Assembly: GCA_036874045.1 (NCBI GenBank)
Contig: CM072344.1
Location: 12,558,501-12,622,500 of the forward strand
DNA length: 64,000 nt
Source of the DNA: Cymodocea nodosa
Lineage: Eukaryota; Streptophyta; Magnoliopsida; Alismatales; Cymodoceaceae
Direction: 5' to 3'
Position numbers and translations under genes: made by a program. Below, piece by piece: positions 45,670-57,849 of the stretch. The notes beneath the pieces were generated by a model. It made no database searches. It was not told the origin of the DNA and worked only from the letters and a program-made list of their open reading frames with translations. Positions within the stretch are counted from its first letter, which is position 1; each line of letters begins with the position of its first letter.

Positions 45670-46836
45670 ACCTACAGATACCAAGTTCTAATCGTAATTT
45701 TGAAAATGTATTTTCATCTAAGGGTTTTGTAAATAGATCTGCTAATTGTTCTGTGGTAGGAACAAAATTTAATACTATCTTTCCTTTTATAACATTATTC
45801 CTTAGAAAATGATGTCGTACTTCTATATGTTTTTCTCGTGAATGTAAGACAAGATTTTTAAATAAACTTATTGTAGAACTACTATCACAGAAAATCTTAG
45901 TTGGTTCATAGTCTAAATTAAAATCTTTTAAAGTTTTTCTGATCCACAGGATTTGAGCACAACAAAGTGCGGCAACTATATATTTAGCTTCAGTTGTAGA
46001 TAATGCTATACAATTTTGCTTTTTGTCAAACTATGACACTAAAGAATTTCCTAATAATTGACAAGTGACACTAGTGCTTTTTCTTTTAGACTTACATCCA
46101 GCGAAATTAGCATCACTATAACCTACTAAGTTTAAAGAACTGTGTTTAAAGTAAAACAGTTTGAAATTGATGGTTCCTAATAGACATTTAAAAATTCGTT
46201 TAACAGCAAGTAGGTGTGATTCCTTAGGATTAGATTGATATCTAGCACAAGTACACACACTAAACATAATATCTGGTCGGCTAGTTGTTAAATAAAGTAA
46301 TGAACCAATCATACTTCTATATTGTTTTACATCTACAGTTTTTCCAGAGTCATCTTTATCTAACTTGGTGATAGTACTCATTTGCGTATTCTTTGTTTTA
46401 GTGTTGTCTAAACCAAACCTCTTTAATAAATCTTGAGTATATTTTTTTTGTGAAATAAAAGTACCTTGATTTAATTGCTTAATTTGTAAGCCTAGAAAAA
46501 ATGATAGTTCACCCATCATACTCATTTGAAATTGATTAGTCATATCTTTCAAAAAAGACTCAACTAATTTATCATTTGTTGCTCCAAATATGATGTCATC
46601 TACATAGATTTGAACTACCAATATATCTTTTTCGATCTTCTTGATAAAAAGAGTGTGATGTGCCTTTCCCATAGAATACCCTTTTTCCATAAAGAATTTA
46701 GATAATCTCTCATACCAAGATCTAGGGGCTTGTTTAAGGCCATATAGTTTCTTCTTAAGCTTATAAACATACTCAGGATGTTTTGAATCTTCAAAACCTA
46801 GAGGTTGTTTTACATACACTTCTTCTTTTATATATC
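45670..46836 (-). pseudogene. Copia copy 2 RT C-terminal part and RNase H
   Basis: [37 protein letters not shown] and the catalytic [15 protein letters not shown] at about 46,610, then [10 protein letters not shown]. The [20 protein letters not shown] and [19 protein letters not shown] blocks lead into RNase H, which continues to about 45,670 (EKHIEVRHHFLR, LADLFTKPL). SIRE-like. Fossil. Confidence 0.87.
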
Positions 46837-48690
46837 TGTTTAGAATGAAAAAGTGCATATTATTAACAGTTAAATGATGGTTAATTGAATAATATTTAGC
46901 TTATCATATGAGAATTAAGCCATTATGTTATAATTGCACTGTTATATGCTTTAATTGAAGAATCTGCTTAATTTTGGGGAATTAATATTAATTTAGTACA
47001 TTTATGAACTGTCGGTAAATTGCAGGCTGTGAAATTCTTATGTATCCGAAAATGCATCTGAGCATCGGATAGTTATACCTGTAACTCTCCGGAATGTTAT
47101 TTTATGTTTAAACTGCTGCTGACATGTGTTGAGAGCTGATAGATTTACTTACGTTATAACTCGTTAAGTTAGTATAACTACACACGTTGAGTTACATGAA
47201 AATACACTAAGACAACACGTTAGGTTAGTGTTATAAACTTAAGTTGTTATTTTTGCAAGTGTTTTATAGTTAAATCAACGAAGGAAGTCCGTTGAGTTAT
47301 CTATAACTCCACGGACTATATATTTTCTAATATGCCACTGTATCGGTTGCAGGAACAGACAATTGAAAGGAAAAACCACGTTTGCACGCATCATGCAGGA
47401 ATTCAATCATGTAGGGAGAAAGAAATCATCGTTGTTGATCTGAAGGAAGGAAATCCAACTGACCATTCAAGCAGAAGCAGTTACCACTGAAGAAATATAA
47501 AAGAAAAGAAGAAAAAAAAAGAAGTGTGTGATCGATGGACGGCCAATGTATATAGAGGAGGAGCATCGAGCTTTCTGCAAACAGTATCGACGATTCTCCG
47601 AAGTATCACACCAACCATCGTATCACCACCATAATCACCAATCATCGGAGGTCTGTGAGGATACTTGCCTGATGTCGGGTCGATTCCGAGCCAAACACAG
47701 TGCCTGACAACCACTGTGAGGAGTGATTGCATCGCGGGAAGGGAAGACATTTTCACCAAGCGCCGACTCATATTTCAGGAGATTGTAAAGCTTTTAGCCT
47801 TGGCTTCGGGTTGATGCCTGTATGCTGAAGAGGAGATCATCTTGCAATTCTAGACTCGCGATTCTATAGGGAGAGGAGACAGAATTGTAAGTGGTTCAAT
47901 TTTCAATGGTGTAATCGCGTTGCAAGTAGTGTCGGAAGTATTTACTGTCAAGTGAAATTACTTTACATTTCACCTTTCGCTCATCACATCAAAACAAAAA
48001 TACCAAAAACAATTTATCTTTGTTTGTATGTTGTATTTGAGTATTGTATTGTTAGTGTTGTATTGTGATTAATGTTATCTGTATCAATTTTATGATTGTT
48101 TTATGTTAGTTTTAATTTTACAGTTTACTGAAATTGGTTCGTACAAAACAACTTAAAGATTTTAATGGTTACTGTTTGAATCATCTGAATGTTAGTATTG
48201 CATAATGATAAATCCAATGTTAACTAGCATTAAAAAGCTTAATTGATGTTATTTACAATCTGTGGAATCGCCCAATGGTTGGCCGAATTCCTCTGTAATT
48301 AGCAGTATTATAAAGAAGAGATAGGCTCGTGGAGTTAACTTAAGTCCACGAGGATAGTCCGTTGAGTTATCCATAACTCAACGAACTTAGTCCGTTGAGT
48401 TACAGTTAACTCAACGGAGTGCTTATTGAATATAAATTTGAATTGTTCACAATCAAACATTTCTTAAGTTCGTCAGCAATTCCCTATGGGATCGACCTGT
48501 ACTTGCACACTGATACAATAGACACTGTGCACTTGCAGTTAAAGTACGAATTGGAATTAATATCTAAATTGTATTAAAGGTTGTTTGTTTACTTCTAAAA
48601 GAAAGAATAGGCATAAAGATAAATTAACTAAGTAAAAATAGAAGTAACAAATCCAAGTTTTTCTAGTGTAGTGCTGGGAAAACACGAACA
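46837..48690 (+). repeat. Athila-type solo LTR inserted in Copia RT
   Basis: 1,854 bp from TGTTTAGAATGAAAAAGTGC to AAAACACGAACA. ATATC is duplicated at 46,832-46,836 and 48,691-48,695, and Copia RT continues across. Closely similar to 28,571-30,629, so about the same age as element A and younger than Copia copy 2. Contains TATAAAAG at 47,496 and a block (47,195-47,262) shared with the Copia-type solo LTR at 4,297-5,958. Confidence 0.93.
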
Positions 48691-48695
48691 ATATC

Positions 48696-49400
48696 CATTT
48701 AAAAAGGTAGTCTTAACATCTATTTGATATAATTTGAAATCCATATAGCAAGCATATGATAACAAAATTTGTATTGATTCTAGTCTAACAACAGGAGCAA
48801 ATGTTTCATTATAGTCAATTCCTTCCTCTTGCTTGTAACCTTGAGCAACTAATCTAGCTTTATTTTTAACTATATGTCCATCTTGAACTACTTTGTTTCT
48901 AAATACCCACCTTGTTCCTATTATGGACTGATTTTTAGGTAGTGGAACTAGATCCCATACCTCATTTCTTATAAATTGATTTAGCTCATCTTGCATAGCT
49001 AAATACCAAAATTCATCTTGCAAGGCATCTTTAATTTTCTTAGGTTCTAGTAAAGAAACAAATGAATAAGCACCACAAATGTTGACTACTGATGACCTAG
49101 TCCTAACTCCTTGATTAGGATCACCTATTATCTGATCGATAGGATGAGATGAAGCATAACGCCAATTTCTATGTTGTTTCATATTTTCTATAAGTATGAC
49201 ATTATTTTCTTCTAAATTTTCATCATTTAAGTTTATATTTCTTATTTTGTTAGATAATCTCTCAATTTCTCTGTCAACATCATTTGGTACCATTTCTAGG
49301 AGAATTTCTGAATCAAAGTTTTCAGCATGTCTAACATCCAAATGAGAATTTTCATGAAATTTTACATGTAGGGTTTCCTCAATGATTTTTATTGATTTAT
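48696..49400 (-). pseudogene. Copia copy 2 RT N-terminal part
   Basis: [60 protein letters not shown] and [18 protein letters not shown], the standard start of plant Copia RT. Preceded by the low-complexity integrase C-terminus. Confidence 0.88.
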
Positions 49401-50271
49401 TATAAACTCTATATGCCTTACTTCTAATGGAATAACCAGCAAAAATACCCTCATCTGATTTGGCTTTAAATTTATCTCTTCGTTCCTTAGTGTTTAAAAT
49501 AAAACACTTACACCCAAAGGGTTTTAAATAACTTATTTTGGGAACCCTGTTATACCATATCTCATAAGGAGTTTTATCTAAAATTGGTCTTAGATGTACT
49601 CTATTTATAACATAGCATGCTATATGAACTGCTTCTGCCTAGAGAAATAGGGGTAACTTATTCTCATTTAACATGGTTCTGGACATTTTCTGAAGTGATC
49701 TGTTTTTACGTTCTACTATCTCATTTTGTGAAGAAGCTCTTGGAAATGAGTACTTATGATCTATGCCTAATTCTTCACAAAAGGTGTCTATTTGATCATT
49801 ATCAAATTCTGTACCATGATCACTCCTAAGTTTTTGAATTTTAATATTTTGCTCATTTTGAACTTTATTATAGAATATCTTAAATATTTCAAAAACTTCA
49901 GTTTTATTAGCTAGAAAATAGACCCAAGTAAATCTAGAATAGTCATCAGTTAGTACAAAAGTATAATGTTTACCTCCTAGACTGGTTGTCCTAGTAGGTC
50001 CAAATAAATCCATATGCACTAGTTCTAATACTCTTTTGCTTGTTATTTCATTTAAACTTTTAAAGGATGTTTTATGTAATTTACCTAGTTGACATGCATC
50101 ACACATAAACTCTTTCAAGTACTTAATACTAGGTAAACCTCTAACTAGATTCTTTTTAGATAGCTTTTGTAATAATTTTAAGTTTGAGTGTCCTAGCCTT
50201 TTATGCCATAAAATAACTTCATCTAATTTTGCAATTAAGCAAGCATTGTCTTTAATAATATCAGAAAGCAA
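49401..50271 (-). pseudogene. Copia copy 2 integrase
   Basis: GAG-pre-integrase (LWHKRLGHSNLKLLQKLSKK, CDACQLGKLHKTSF), core (LVHMDLFGPTRTTSLGGKHY, TDDYSRFTWVYFL, LRSDHGTEF, SSQNEIVERKNRSLQ) and, about 49,640-49,400, the C-terminal region that recognises WYNRVPK-type blocks. Fossil. Confidence 0.87.
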
Positions 50272-50289
50272 ATTCAGAATACAAATGGA

Positions 50290-50592
50290 TCATTTCTTGT
50301 ATGTAGTGAATAAAATTTCGTTTGTAAACATGTCCATAATTTTATAGGAATTTTTTTCACAAATTACTTTGTAAAACTTCATTAAAACAGGAACACTCAA
50401 TAAATTAAAACCTAATTTTTCCACTAATAAGACATCATTTATAAAGCATTTCTCAGTTACCTGAACCTTGCCAGACCCAAGGATATTTGTTTTGCTTTTA
50501 TTTCCAAAGGTAACTTGTTCGTTCTTGGTCTTTGTTATTTCTATAAGTAATTGTATATCTCCAGTCATGTGGTTGGATGCTCCACTATCCAT
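50290..50592 (-). pseudogene. Copia copy 2 aspartic protease
   Basis: MDSGASNHMTGDIQLL at 50,592, FGNKSKTNILGSGKVQV, and LLVEKLGFNLLSVPVLM. Matches 7,561-7,863. Confidence 0.85.
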
Positions 50593-50629
50593 TATCTATT
50601 TTGATTTGTGTACCTCATTGGATTTTGCC

Positions 50630-51681
50630 ATGAAGCATAAGTTTGCTAGATTTTCTTCTGAATCTGATGTTGATGAAGATTCATTGTTTGATGTTGAATC
50701 CTTTGTTTCTTCACTTTATGAAGCTGAAAAGTCATCCCATGTCACTTTAAGTGCCATTCTCTTTCTAAATTTCTTACTCCTAAAATTCCTCGAATTCTTC
50801 TTATCTTTGTTGAGCGGACAATCAGTTTGAAAGTGACCCAGTCTGTTGCACTTGTAGCATATGATTTTGTCTTTTGTGAATGACTTCTTCTCCATATCTC
50901 CAGATGTCTTTGTTGACCTGAAGTTCCTGCATTTCTTCAACAGATTTCTAAATTTTCTAGTCAACAACAGTAAATCATCATTAGAATCACTAGTGACTTC
51001 TGAGACTTTATCAACCTCAAAAGCCAGATCCCTTCTAGGAATTTTTCCTTTTGGATCTAAATATTGTACTTCATAGGTTGTCAGATTTCCTATGAGATCA
51101 TCGAGAGTATATGTATTTAAATCTTTGGACTCTTCAATAGATGTCTTTTAAGCCCAAATTTTATTTAAAGATCTAATGATCTTTCTTACCAAGTCTTTTT
51201 CTTCGAATTTCTTGCCTAAAGATTTTAATGAATTTACAATCTCAAGGAAACAATAAAACATGTCAGAGATACATTCATTTTCGTGCATTTTAAAAAGCTT
51301 ATATTTATGTACTAACATGTTAATATTAGATTCCTTGACCTAGTTAGTACCTTCGTTGGTAACCTCTAATACATGTCATATCTCATATGCAATTTGATAT
51401 GTAGAAGCTTTATTAAATTGATCATGAGATAAAGCACAAAATAAGATGTTTAAACCTTTAGCATTCAGTGTCATTCGCTCCTTTTCATCAAAAGTTCAAG
51501 TATCATATGGAGTCATAACTAACACTATAGGATTGCTAATTATATGCTATAGTTTGAAATCGATTGACTGAAAGAATACTTTCATCCTATATTTTCAATA
51601 GCCATAATTGCTACTTTCGAACATAGGAGGACGATTAGTGGTCTGTCCCTTAGTCATAACTAAGATTTCAGTATTATCCAT
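50630..51681 (-). pseudogene. Copia copy 2 gag
   Basis: Start at 51,681 (MDNTEILVMTKGQ-type, GSNYGY), DDLIGNLTTYEVQYLDPKGK-like region at 51,070, zinc knuckle CYKCNRLGHFQTDC at about 50,860, and a basic tail. Matches copy 1. Here gag is not interrupted by a solo LTR, which confirms the target site at 4,292-4,296. Confidence 0.82.
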
Positions 51682-51711
51682 TTTAAACAGATGATCTAGA
51701 GAAAAGATAGG

Positions 51712-52460
51712 ATTGAGATCCTTTTGTTGTAATGTAGCTCGTACTCTCTATTAGTAGTCGAACTATGTTTTCACGTTCAGTATGCTCATCCACTTAATCC
51801 ACAATCCATAATCCATAATCCACGTACTAATTTTTTCTTTAATCCAAATTACTATCTTTTTGAGTTTCTACTTTCTCCATTATCATTTTGAATTTTCACG
51901 ATCTTCACTCATAGATTCACCGAGACTTTATCTTCTTGGAGTCTTGTAGAATATCTTCTAAGTCTTCAATTTAGTCGAACACTTATCCTTTAAGTCTTGT
52001 AAAAACTTGAATACTTATCTGTAACTTTTTGAGTTTTTGAACCTGCAAAACACGTGACTAAACATAGCAAACTTATCTGTTCGTTAGTTATTTTATAAAA
52101 CTCGAAGACTTATCTATACATGCATGTAAAAACTCGAACAGTTATCTAACTATTCGATTTTCATTACTGAACGCACATGAAAAACACGTGATAATTTAAA
52201 ACATTAAAAACACACGTGCAGATAACTTAACTATACGAGTTTTTAACATAAACTATTCGACAAAAATGAAACGTTAATTATCCGAAAGTTTAACTATTGA
52301 AAATCTAACACTTCAGAAAACTTAACTTATCCGACATAAAAATGAAACTTTTCGATAATTTGTTAACTATTATACCTAGAGAAATATACTTAGAGAATAT
52401 TATTTAGACTTATTTAAAAACTTTAATAAAGTATATATTATCAAAACAAAATTACTAACA
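51712..52460 (-). repeat. 5' LTR of Copia copy 2
   Basis: On the minus strand begins TGTTAGTAATTTTGTTTTG at 52,460. Matches 39,790-40,536. Shorter than its partner. Confidence 0.82.
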
Positions 52461-53268
52461 ACTTACAATAAATTTAACAAACTAAGTTATTAAAATTAAA
52501 AATTATACGTAAAATTATTTATAAAAAAATACACTTAAACTTATAAGACATGTACTTTGCAAAACTTTTTATTGCCTTTAGGCACTACTCATGTTGTTGT
52601 TGTCGTCGCCATCTGAAAAAAGAATCGATTTTTTTGAGTTAGAATATCGTCTACCGTTTGGACGGACACTTTTTACTTATCTATTTTCAAACTCAGATTT
52701 CTGAGTATGCATGGCTTTTCTTCATGGATCCAGTCTTAATCCACCGCATGACATGATGTCGTCGTCAGATGGGGTTGGGCTATCTAACATGATAACAGTG
52801 ATGATGCCAATGTTAAAAAAAGAAACATGTAGAAAGATATATGTATATCCATCACAATATTAATATTAAGTTACGTAACTGCGCTTCAAATTTTTCATGT
52901 TTTGGAGTTTTTTTTGCACTCTTCAAAATTAGTATTTTTTATTTTTCTTTGGTGAATTTTAGGTATTTGTTTATTTCTGTTACATCAACAAAATACACAT
53001 AATATACAAAATTATATCATCTCATTCCTTAGAAAGAAAAGTAGGAAATATTATTATGCAACTCGATATTGCAATAGAAATGAAAGGCCAATACTTGGGA
53101 ATCTGTCCTCAGAATTTACATGGAATGACACATATCAAAAAGTTTATAATAGTATCCATACTTGGATTATTATCCGATTGTAATGTTTGTTTATAAAATT
53201 TCAACACACCGTCGTAGCTTCTACCTTCCTCTATCTTCAATAATTTCCTTAGGCTGCGTTCTCGGTTT

Positions 53269-53547
53269 GTGATGCCAGAAGGAGGTGAGCAACTGTTCCA
53301 TACATGGATGGTTGAAGCAAACTGCAGGATGAGACCACCTTCAAGTCGTCGACGTCGCCTCCTTACTGTGTCCACCGACAATCCACCACCCAACCACGCC
53401 GCTCCACTCTTGCCATGCGAGTCTGCCGCTCCTGTGACTAACGGCAAGATCTCCAAAGAAGACCGGAGAGTGTGGGTGCTGCAATGCCATGCTCGATCGA
53501 ACAAGGCTGGGAGTGGAAGAGTTAACGACGACGACAGCCAAAATTGA
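53269..53547 (+). other. GC-rich open stretch of uncertain nature
   Basis: 92-codon plus-strand stretch (STDNPPPNHAAPLLPCESAA, SKEDRRVWVLQCHARSNKAG) in an island of high GC. An overlapping minus-strand frame (53,504-53,109) is also open, so coding direction is unclear. It straddles the point where unit 2 departs from unit 1 (53,368), so it may be the first exon of a host gene brought in with the 1.7-kb extra segment. Family not recognised. Confidence 0.3.
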
Positions 53548-55068
53548 GAAGGTATTTTAATTTTACTTTAGAACGATTAATCACAATCAAAACAAATAAA
53601 ATAATAATTAAATAAAGGAAAAATAGAACAAAAAAGATAACACAAAAAGACAAAAGAATTTTTACAGTGGTTTACAATTAAAAGTTATTCCACTTCATAA
53701 AATCGCAACCTTAAAATTTTCCATTAACTTGGTATTTTCTAGAAAATACTTAACCTTTACATAGTCACAGTGGTATTTTCTAACTGGACACTAAACACCT
53801 TATGGTTTGGAAAGGGTATCAACCTTTCCTCTAAGGCTCCAACCTTAGATATAAGGCATCGACCTTGTAATTCTTACTATAACCTGGTAAGATAGGTTTT
53901 AATTTAAATTAATGAATAATTTTTAATTAAACATAAAGAGAATTTAATATAAAAATGCAATAGAATTTAAAAGCAAATCCTGTAAGATGATCAAAATCTT
54001 CAATCTTGAAGGAGAAAATTAATTTGCAGTAGCAATGACTAGATCTCCTCCAAAAAAGCTTCGATAACAATTCACATATCAATCATTATTTGCTTGAAGC
54101 TCCAGATTTGTTAGAATGTTCTATATCGATGATTATAATAATTGTTGATGATTTTGTTGTTTTCTCGATAATTTTATTCCTTCGAGTTTTATTAGATTGA
54201 AAATGCTTACGAAGGAGAGTAAATTAAAGAGTCTATCTCTTTTTAAAACTTTTTTTACCTTTTGAAATACAATCGATTAAGATGTTAATAAAACATCAAA
54301 AGTAGAATGCACAATATTTTATAATGGTTCCCCTAATTTAGGTATGTTCACTCCTTTAGTTTCACTCAAGATTCTATTATGTACCTAGAGTTTTTTCTTC
54401 ACTCTATGATTTAGTGTTACACCTTATTTTCCTTAACTCAATATCAACTGCAACTTAAAGACAAATACAATGAACTTATAGAGCATCAATTATGGCAAGA
54501 TTACTTGAACACCATGAACTAATAAAGTACCAACTCCATTAAGTTCATCTAAACACCATGAACTAACAAAGCACAATACTCATTATGTTTGAAAACACCA
54601 ACCTTTAGTGTTTAAACAACATGAACTAACAAAATATCTTTTCTATTAGGTTTACCCTCTACTAACAACCCTAGTAGAATAAATTTAAGAAAACTATTGT
54701 AAGCTTAGGAAAAAAACTTAAAAACTTAAAAGCAAACCTAAAAATTCATTTTTCTTAAAGAATAACTAAAGCTCGATTGAGTTGAAAAGCTTTTCTCTCA
54801 AGTAAACTTCAAGCTCTCCAAGAATTGATCTTTACAAAGATCTCAATTAGACTCTCTTGTGTGGTAGCTTCAATAGTTTTTTTTGTATTCTGATGGTGTA
54901 TCTCTTCGCCATAGCATTACCATGTATTTATAATTATGTACAACGTACATGATTAAATGCATGTTCAACTATGATCTCTAGTTTTTCAGTAATGAATATG
55001 GAAAGCATTGGTCGATCAACACTCTTTCATGATTTCCAAAAAAATCTATTTGATTGGAACTACGCGTC
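53548..55068. other. Extra segment of unit 2, AT-rich, unclassified
   Basis: Absent from unit 1. No ORF recognised. Two phrases resembling plant LTR/leader text occur: TTTTTACAGTGGTTTACAA (53,661) and ATTTTATAATGGTTCCCC (54,315), followed by lists of ACCATGAACTAACAAAGCAC-like repeats (54,500-54,640). Possibly remnants of an unidentified retroelement. Confidence 0.35.
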
Positions 55069-56669
55069 CTTTTTATTTGTTGTGTTCATTGATGTAATCA
55101 ACATTAACTTTTCCAATTTTTCTCGTTAAATTGTTCTTGCAATAAAAATAAAACAAAATTTTCTTGCAAAACTAACTTTAATAAAATTTGTTAGATAATC
55201 TAAAACAATAATTCATAAAGTTATAATAAGAAAATTTAATAAGTAATATAACATTATATTCTTAAAGTTTGCTTAAATATAATGAACTTATTCAATGATG
55301 TTTAATCTTATTGTCTTTTTATTATAATTAAAAGGAATTGAAACTTCTCTTGAAAAATGAGCCAATAAGTACTCTATGTTTTATCATCTACATGGGAGTT
55401 TGCCTTCGTTGAGCCAATTAATACTTTATGTTTTAGATCATAAAGAAATCACATATCTCATTATTGTCATTATTTACATGTGTTTTTCATACTTTAAAAT
55501 TTTATTTATTTTATTATGTTTTTTTTCTTCTTCTTGTGAATTACTTCTATTTTGAATTTATTTATTATCATGAAAAATCTTAGGAATAGTTGTTATATAG
55601 AAGAAAATAAAGGAATCTAACACAAGAATATGCATGCCTGCATCAATAAATGATTAATATTACATTTTAGATATAAGCTCATGTAGTGGTAGAAAATTGA
55701 CTAACTTTAACTCATGTCGTAGCTCGTAAAGAATAGTCTTTTATATGCAAATATTTTAGATAGTTTAGTCTCATGTCTAGAAGTAATTGATATTTTTAAA
55801 CATTTGGATATATATGTATTTTTTAATATCTAAATATATATTTCAAATAGTTTAAGCTCTTGATGTATTTTAGTTGTTTGGATATTATCCAAATAAAGAA
55901 TATCCTATGCGTGTATGTATTTATTAATTTGACTTTATATATGCGTTTGCATTTGATTTATAAACATATATGTTTGATTTTATAAATAAGATATTCATCA
56001 AATTTGATATTATACATATATGCATATGTCAAATATACATGTATTTGGTTTCATGTATATGTATACTTGATTTCAATTTTATACACACATGAATTTGTTC
56101 AATTGTATACATGTGCTTGAAATATTTCTGGAACATATATTTATGCATCATCGAACATGCATGTATATGCATTTGTCAAGATTGCTATAGATTTTTTTAA
56201 TTAGCAGTGCTACAAACCTTCCTTATAATTTTTCACTTCTATTTCATTTTTTGTGTTTCTTCTTTTCCCTGCATTTTTTTCTCTTGGTTTACTAATTTTC
56301 CTATATTTTCATGTATTTTTCCTTTCTTTTCTTATCTTTCTCTCATTTTTCAAAATTTTCTTGTTGATTTATTCTCTTCCTTTTCTTTTTATTCTACTTT
56401 TTTTCTTTCCTTATTTTCCCTTTTCTTTCTTCTTTGTCGTTTTTTCTTTTCGTTTCTCTTTTCCGTTTACTCTTCTTCTTATTTTTATTGATTTTTAAAA
56501 AAATTTTCTCTCTTTTCCTGTCTTTTTTCTTTTTTTCCTTCTTCTTCTCCTCCTCCGGCCCGTCTCTCCCGTCTCTACTTCCGCTGCAATTCCGAGCACC
56601 TGAACGTTGGATCCCATCCGACCTCCGGGATCCGAATGGTCCATCATTCCGCCCACACAAGTAACCATT

Positions 56670-56975
56670 AGTGCGGTCCAAGCGGAGCTCTTTGGCAGAC
56701 GCGGCGGGTGCCTGTGCTACCACCATGGAGAAGCGGAGCAGAGCGCCGTCACGGATGAATGGTGTTGTCGATTTCGAATAGGCACTCTCGCACCCGGGTA
56801 TCGACCGCGTGAACCAACCCATCAGTCTCTCCGTGTGTTGCGTTTCCCAACTAACATCATCTATAAGTTTCCCCTGCATCACCTGTCACAAAACTGCCGG
56901 TTGCCGAACTCCTTGTGTTGTTCCATCCGCCGGCTATAAAAGAACACTCGGCTCGTCGTTGGAAGAAGCACAGAG
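56670..56975 (+). promoter_or_regulatory. Promoter-like GC-rich module, unit 2 copy
   Basis: Nearly identical to 36,306-36,605 and partly to 31,865-32,060. Ends with CTATAAAAG at 56,934-56,942, close before NSN1-like sequence. Confidence 0.4.
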
Positions 56976-57150
56976 GTGAATTAACACACCACAGGAAGAA
57001 GGCAAAAGAGGTGAGGAAACCCAGGCTTCAAGGTTGAGAAGGACCCAGATATCCCCAATGTTGGGTCATTCAAAGAAATAGGAGCCCAAGTTGCTTGAGG
57101 TAGAAAGGGTAAGACTATTGAGGAGTTGGAACAGAAAAAAGCCGTAGGTA
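56960..57150 (+). pseudogene. NSN1 N-terminal exon fragment, unit 2 plus arm
   Basis: HHRKKAKEVRKPRLQ, VEKDPDIPN, and a TIEELEQKKA end followed by GGTACGATG, split over frames. Inverted partner of 57,345-57,575; the intron starts on both arms also match, so the inverted duplication includes intron sequence. Confidence 0.72.
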
Positions 57151-57344
57151 CGATGATTCTCCTTCTTGTACTCATTCTTATATTTCGTTGTTCAATGCAA
57201 CATAAGAAAGAGAACAAGCAGGATAAAAAGCATACCTGCGGCTTTTTTCTCTTTCTTATATGCTGTTTATCTTGTTTGCTCTCTTTCTTATATTGCATTG
57301 ATCAATGAAATATAAGAATGAGTGCAAAAAGGAGAATCATCGTA

Positions 57345-57575
57345 CCTGTGGCTTTCTTCTGCTCCGATTCTTTAATTGTCTTTTCCCTTTTTCCCTCAAG
57401 CAATTTAAGCTCCTGTTATTTGAATGACCAATCATTTGGGATGCCTGAGTCCTTCTCAATCTTCTTCTTCCGATGAAGCCCGAGTTTCCTCTGACCCCTT
57501 TCGCCTTCTTCCAGGCGTGTGCTACTTCACCAGTAATCCTCTTGCTCTTACTCTCACTCTCTAGAACAAAAAAAA
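57345..57575 (-). pseudogene. NSN1 N-terminal exon fragment, unit 2 minus arm
   Basis: Minus strand: acceptor-like TTTTTTTTGTTCTAG, SESKSKRIT, a shifted stretch, then KLGLHRKKKIEKDSGIPNDW, an in-frame stop in place of the Glu after SFK, and QELKLLEGKREKTIKE. Degenerate. Confidence 0.75.
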
Positions 57576-57701
57576 AGAAAGGAAAAACATCCATGATCAT
57601 CATCATTCTCATGTAGAAGTAATTTTTTTATTTTCAAGCCTGCACATCAAATGAAATATTTCTCTTGCAGAGGGAATCGGAACCCATCCTTCTCCTTGCG
57701 T

Positions 57702-57790
57702 GATGAGCAGCTGTTCAGCGTCCGTATTATGTTCTCCACCGCAGACCTCCTTTCCTCTTCAGCGGCACAGGTTGGCGTATAGTGAGAAGC
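57702..57790 (+). repeat. Partial third start of the NSN1-array unit
   Basis: GATGAGCAGCTGTTCAGCGTCCGTATTATG matches (in short blocks) 33,762 and 37,214, then the similarity ends at about 57,785, marking the right edge of the array. Confidence 0.7.
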
Positions 57791-57849
57791 AAGGAAATGA
57801 TGTGATTTTGGATGAAGAATTTTTGGTGGATGCGTAGGGGTGTTTAGCA

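Larger units (their letters stand above)
39323..52460 (-). mobile_element. SIRE/Maximus-like Ty1/Copia element, copy 2, broken fossil with nested insertions
   Basis: Minus strand. ACTTA occurs on both sides (39,318-39,322 and 52,461-52,465). From the 5' side: LTR (52,460-51,712), gag (51,681-50,630), protease (50,592-50,290), integrase (50,271 to about 49,400), RT (49,341-48,696 and 46,836-46,000), RNase H (to about 45,670), spacer, accessory ORFs (43,435-40,925), polypurine tract, 3' LTR (40,536-39,323). Two later insertions sit inside it: an Athila-type solo LTR in RT and a 5S-headed SINE in the spacer. Broken in roughly ten or more places. Confidence 0.88.
37214..57701 (+). repeat. NSN1-array repeat unit 2, split by nested elements
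   Basis: Start matches unit 1 (37,214-37,600 with 33,762-34,112). It is interrupted by about 15 kb of nested retroelements (37,606 to about 52,548) and resumes at 52,549-53,367 (matching 34,113-34,890). It has a 1.7-kb extra segment (53,368-55,068), then continues 55,069-57,701 (matching 34,890-37,213). The two units look roughly 90 per cent or more alike by eye. Confidence 0.8.
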
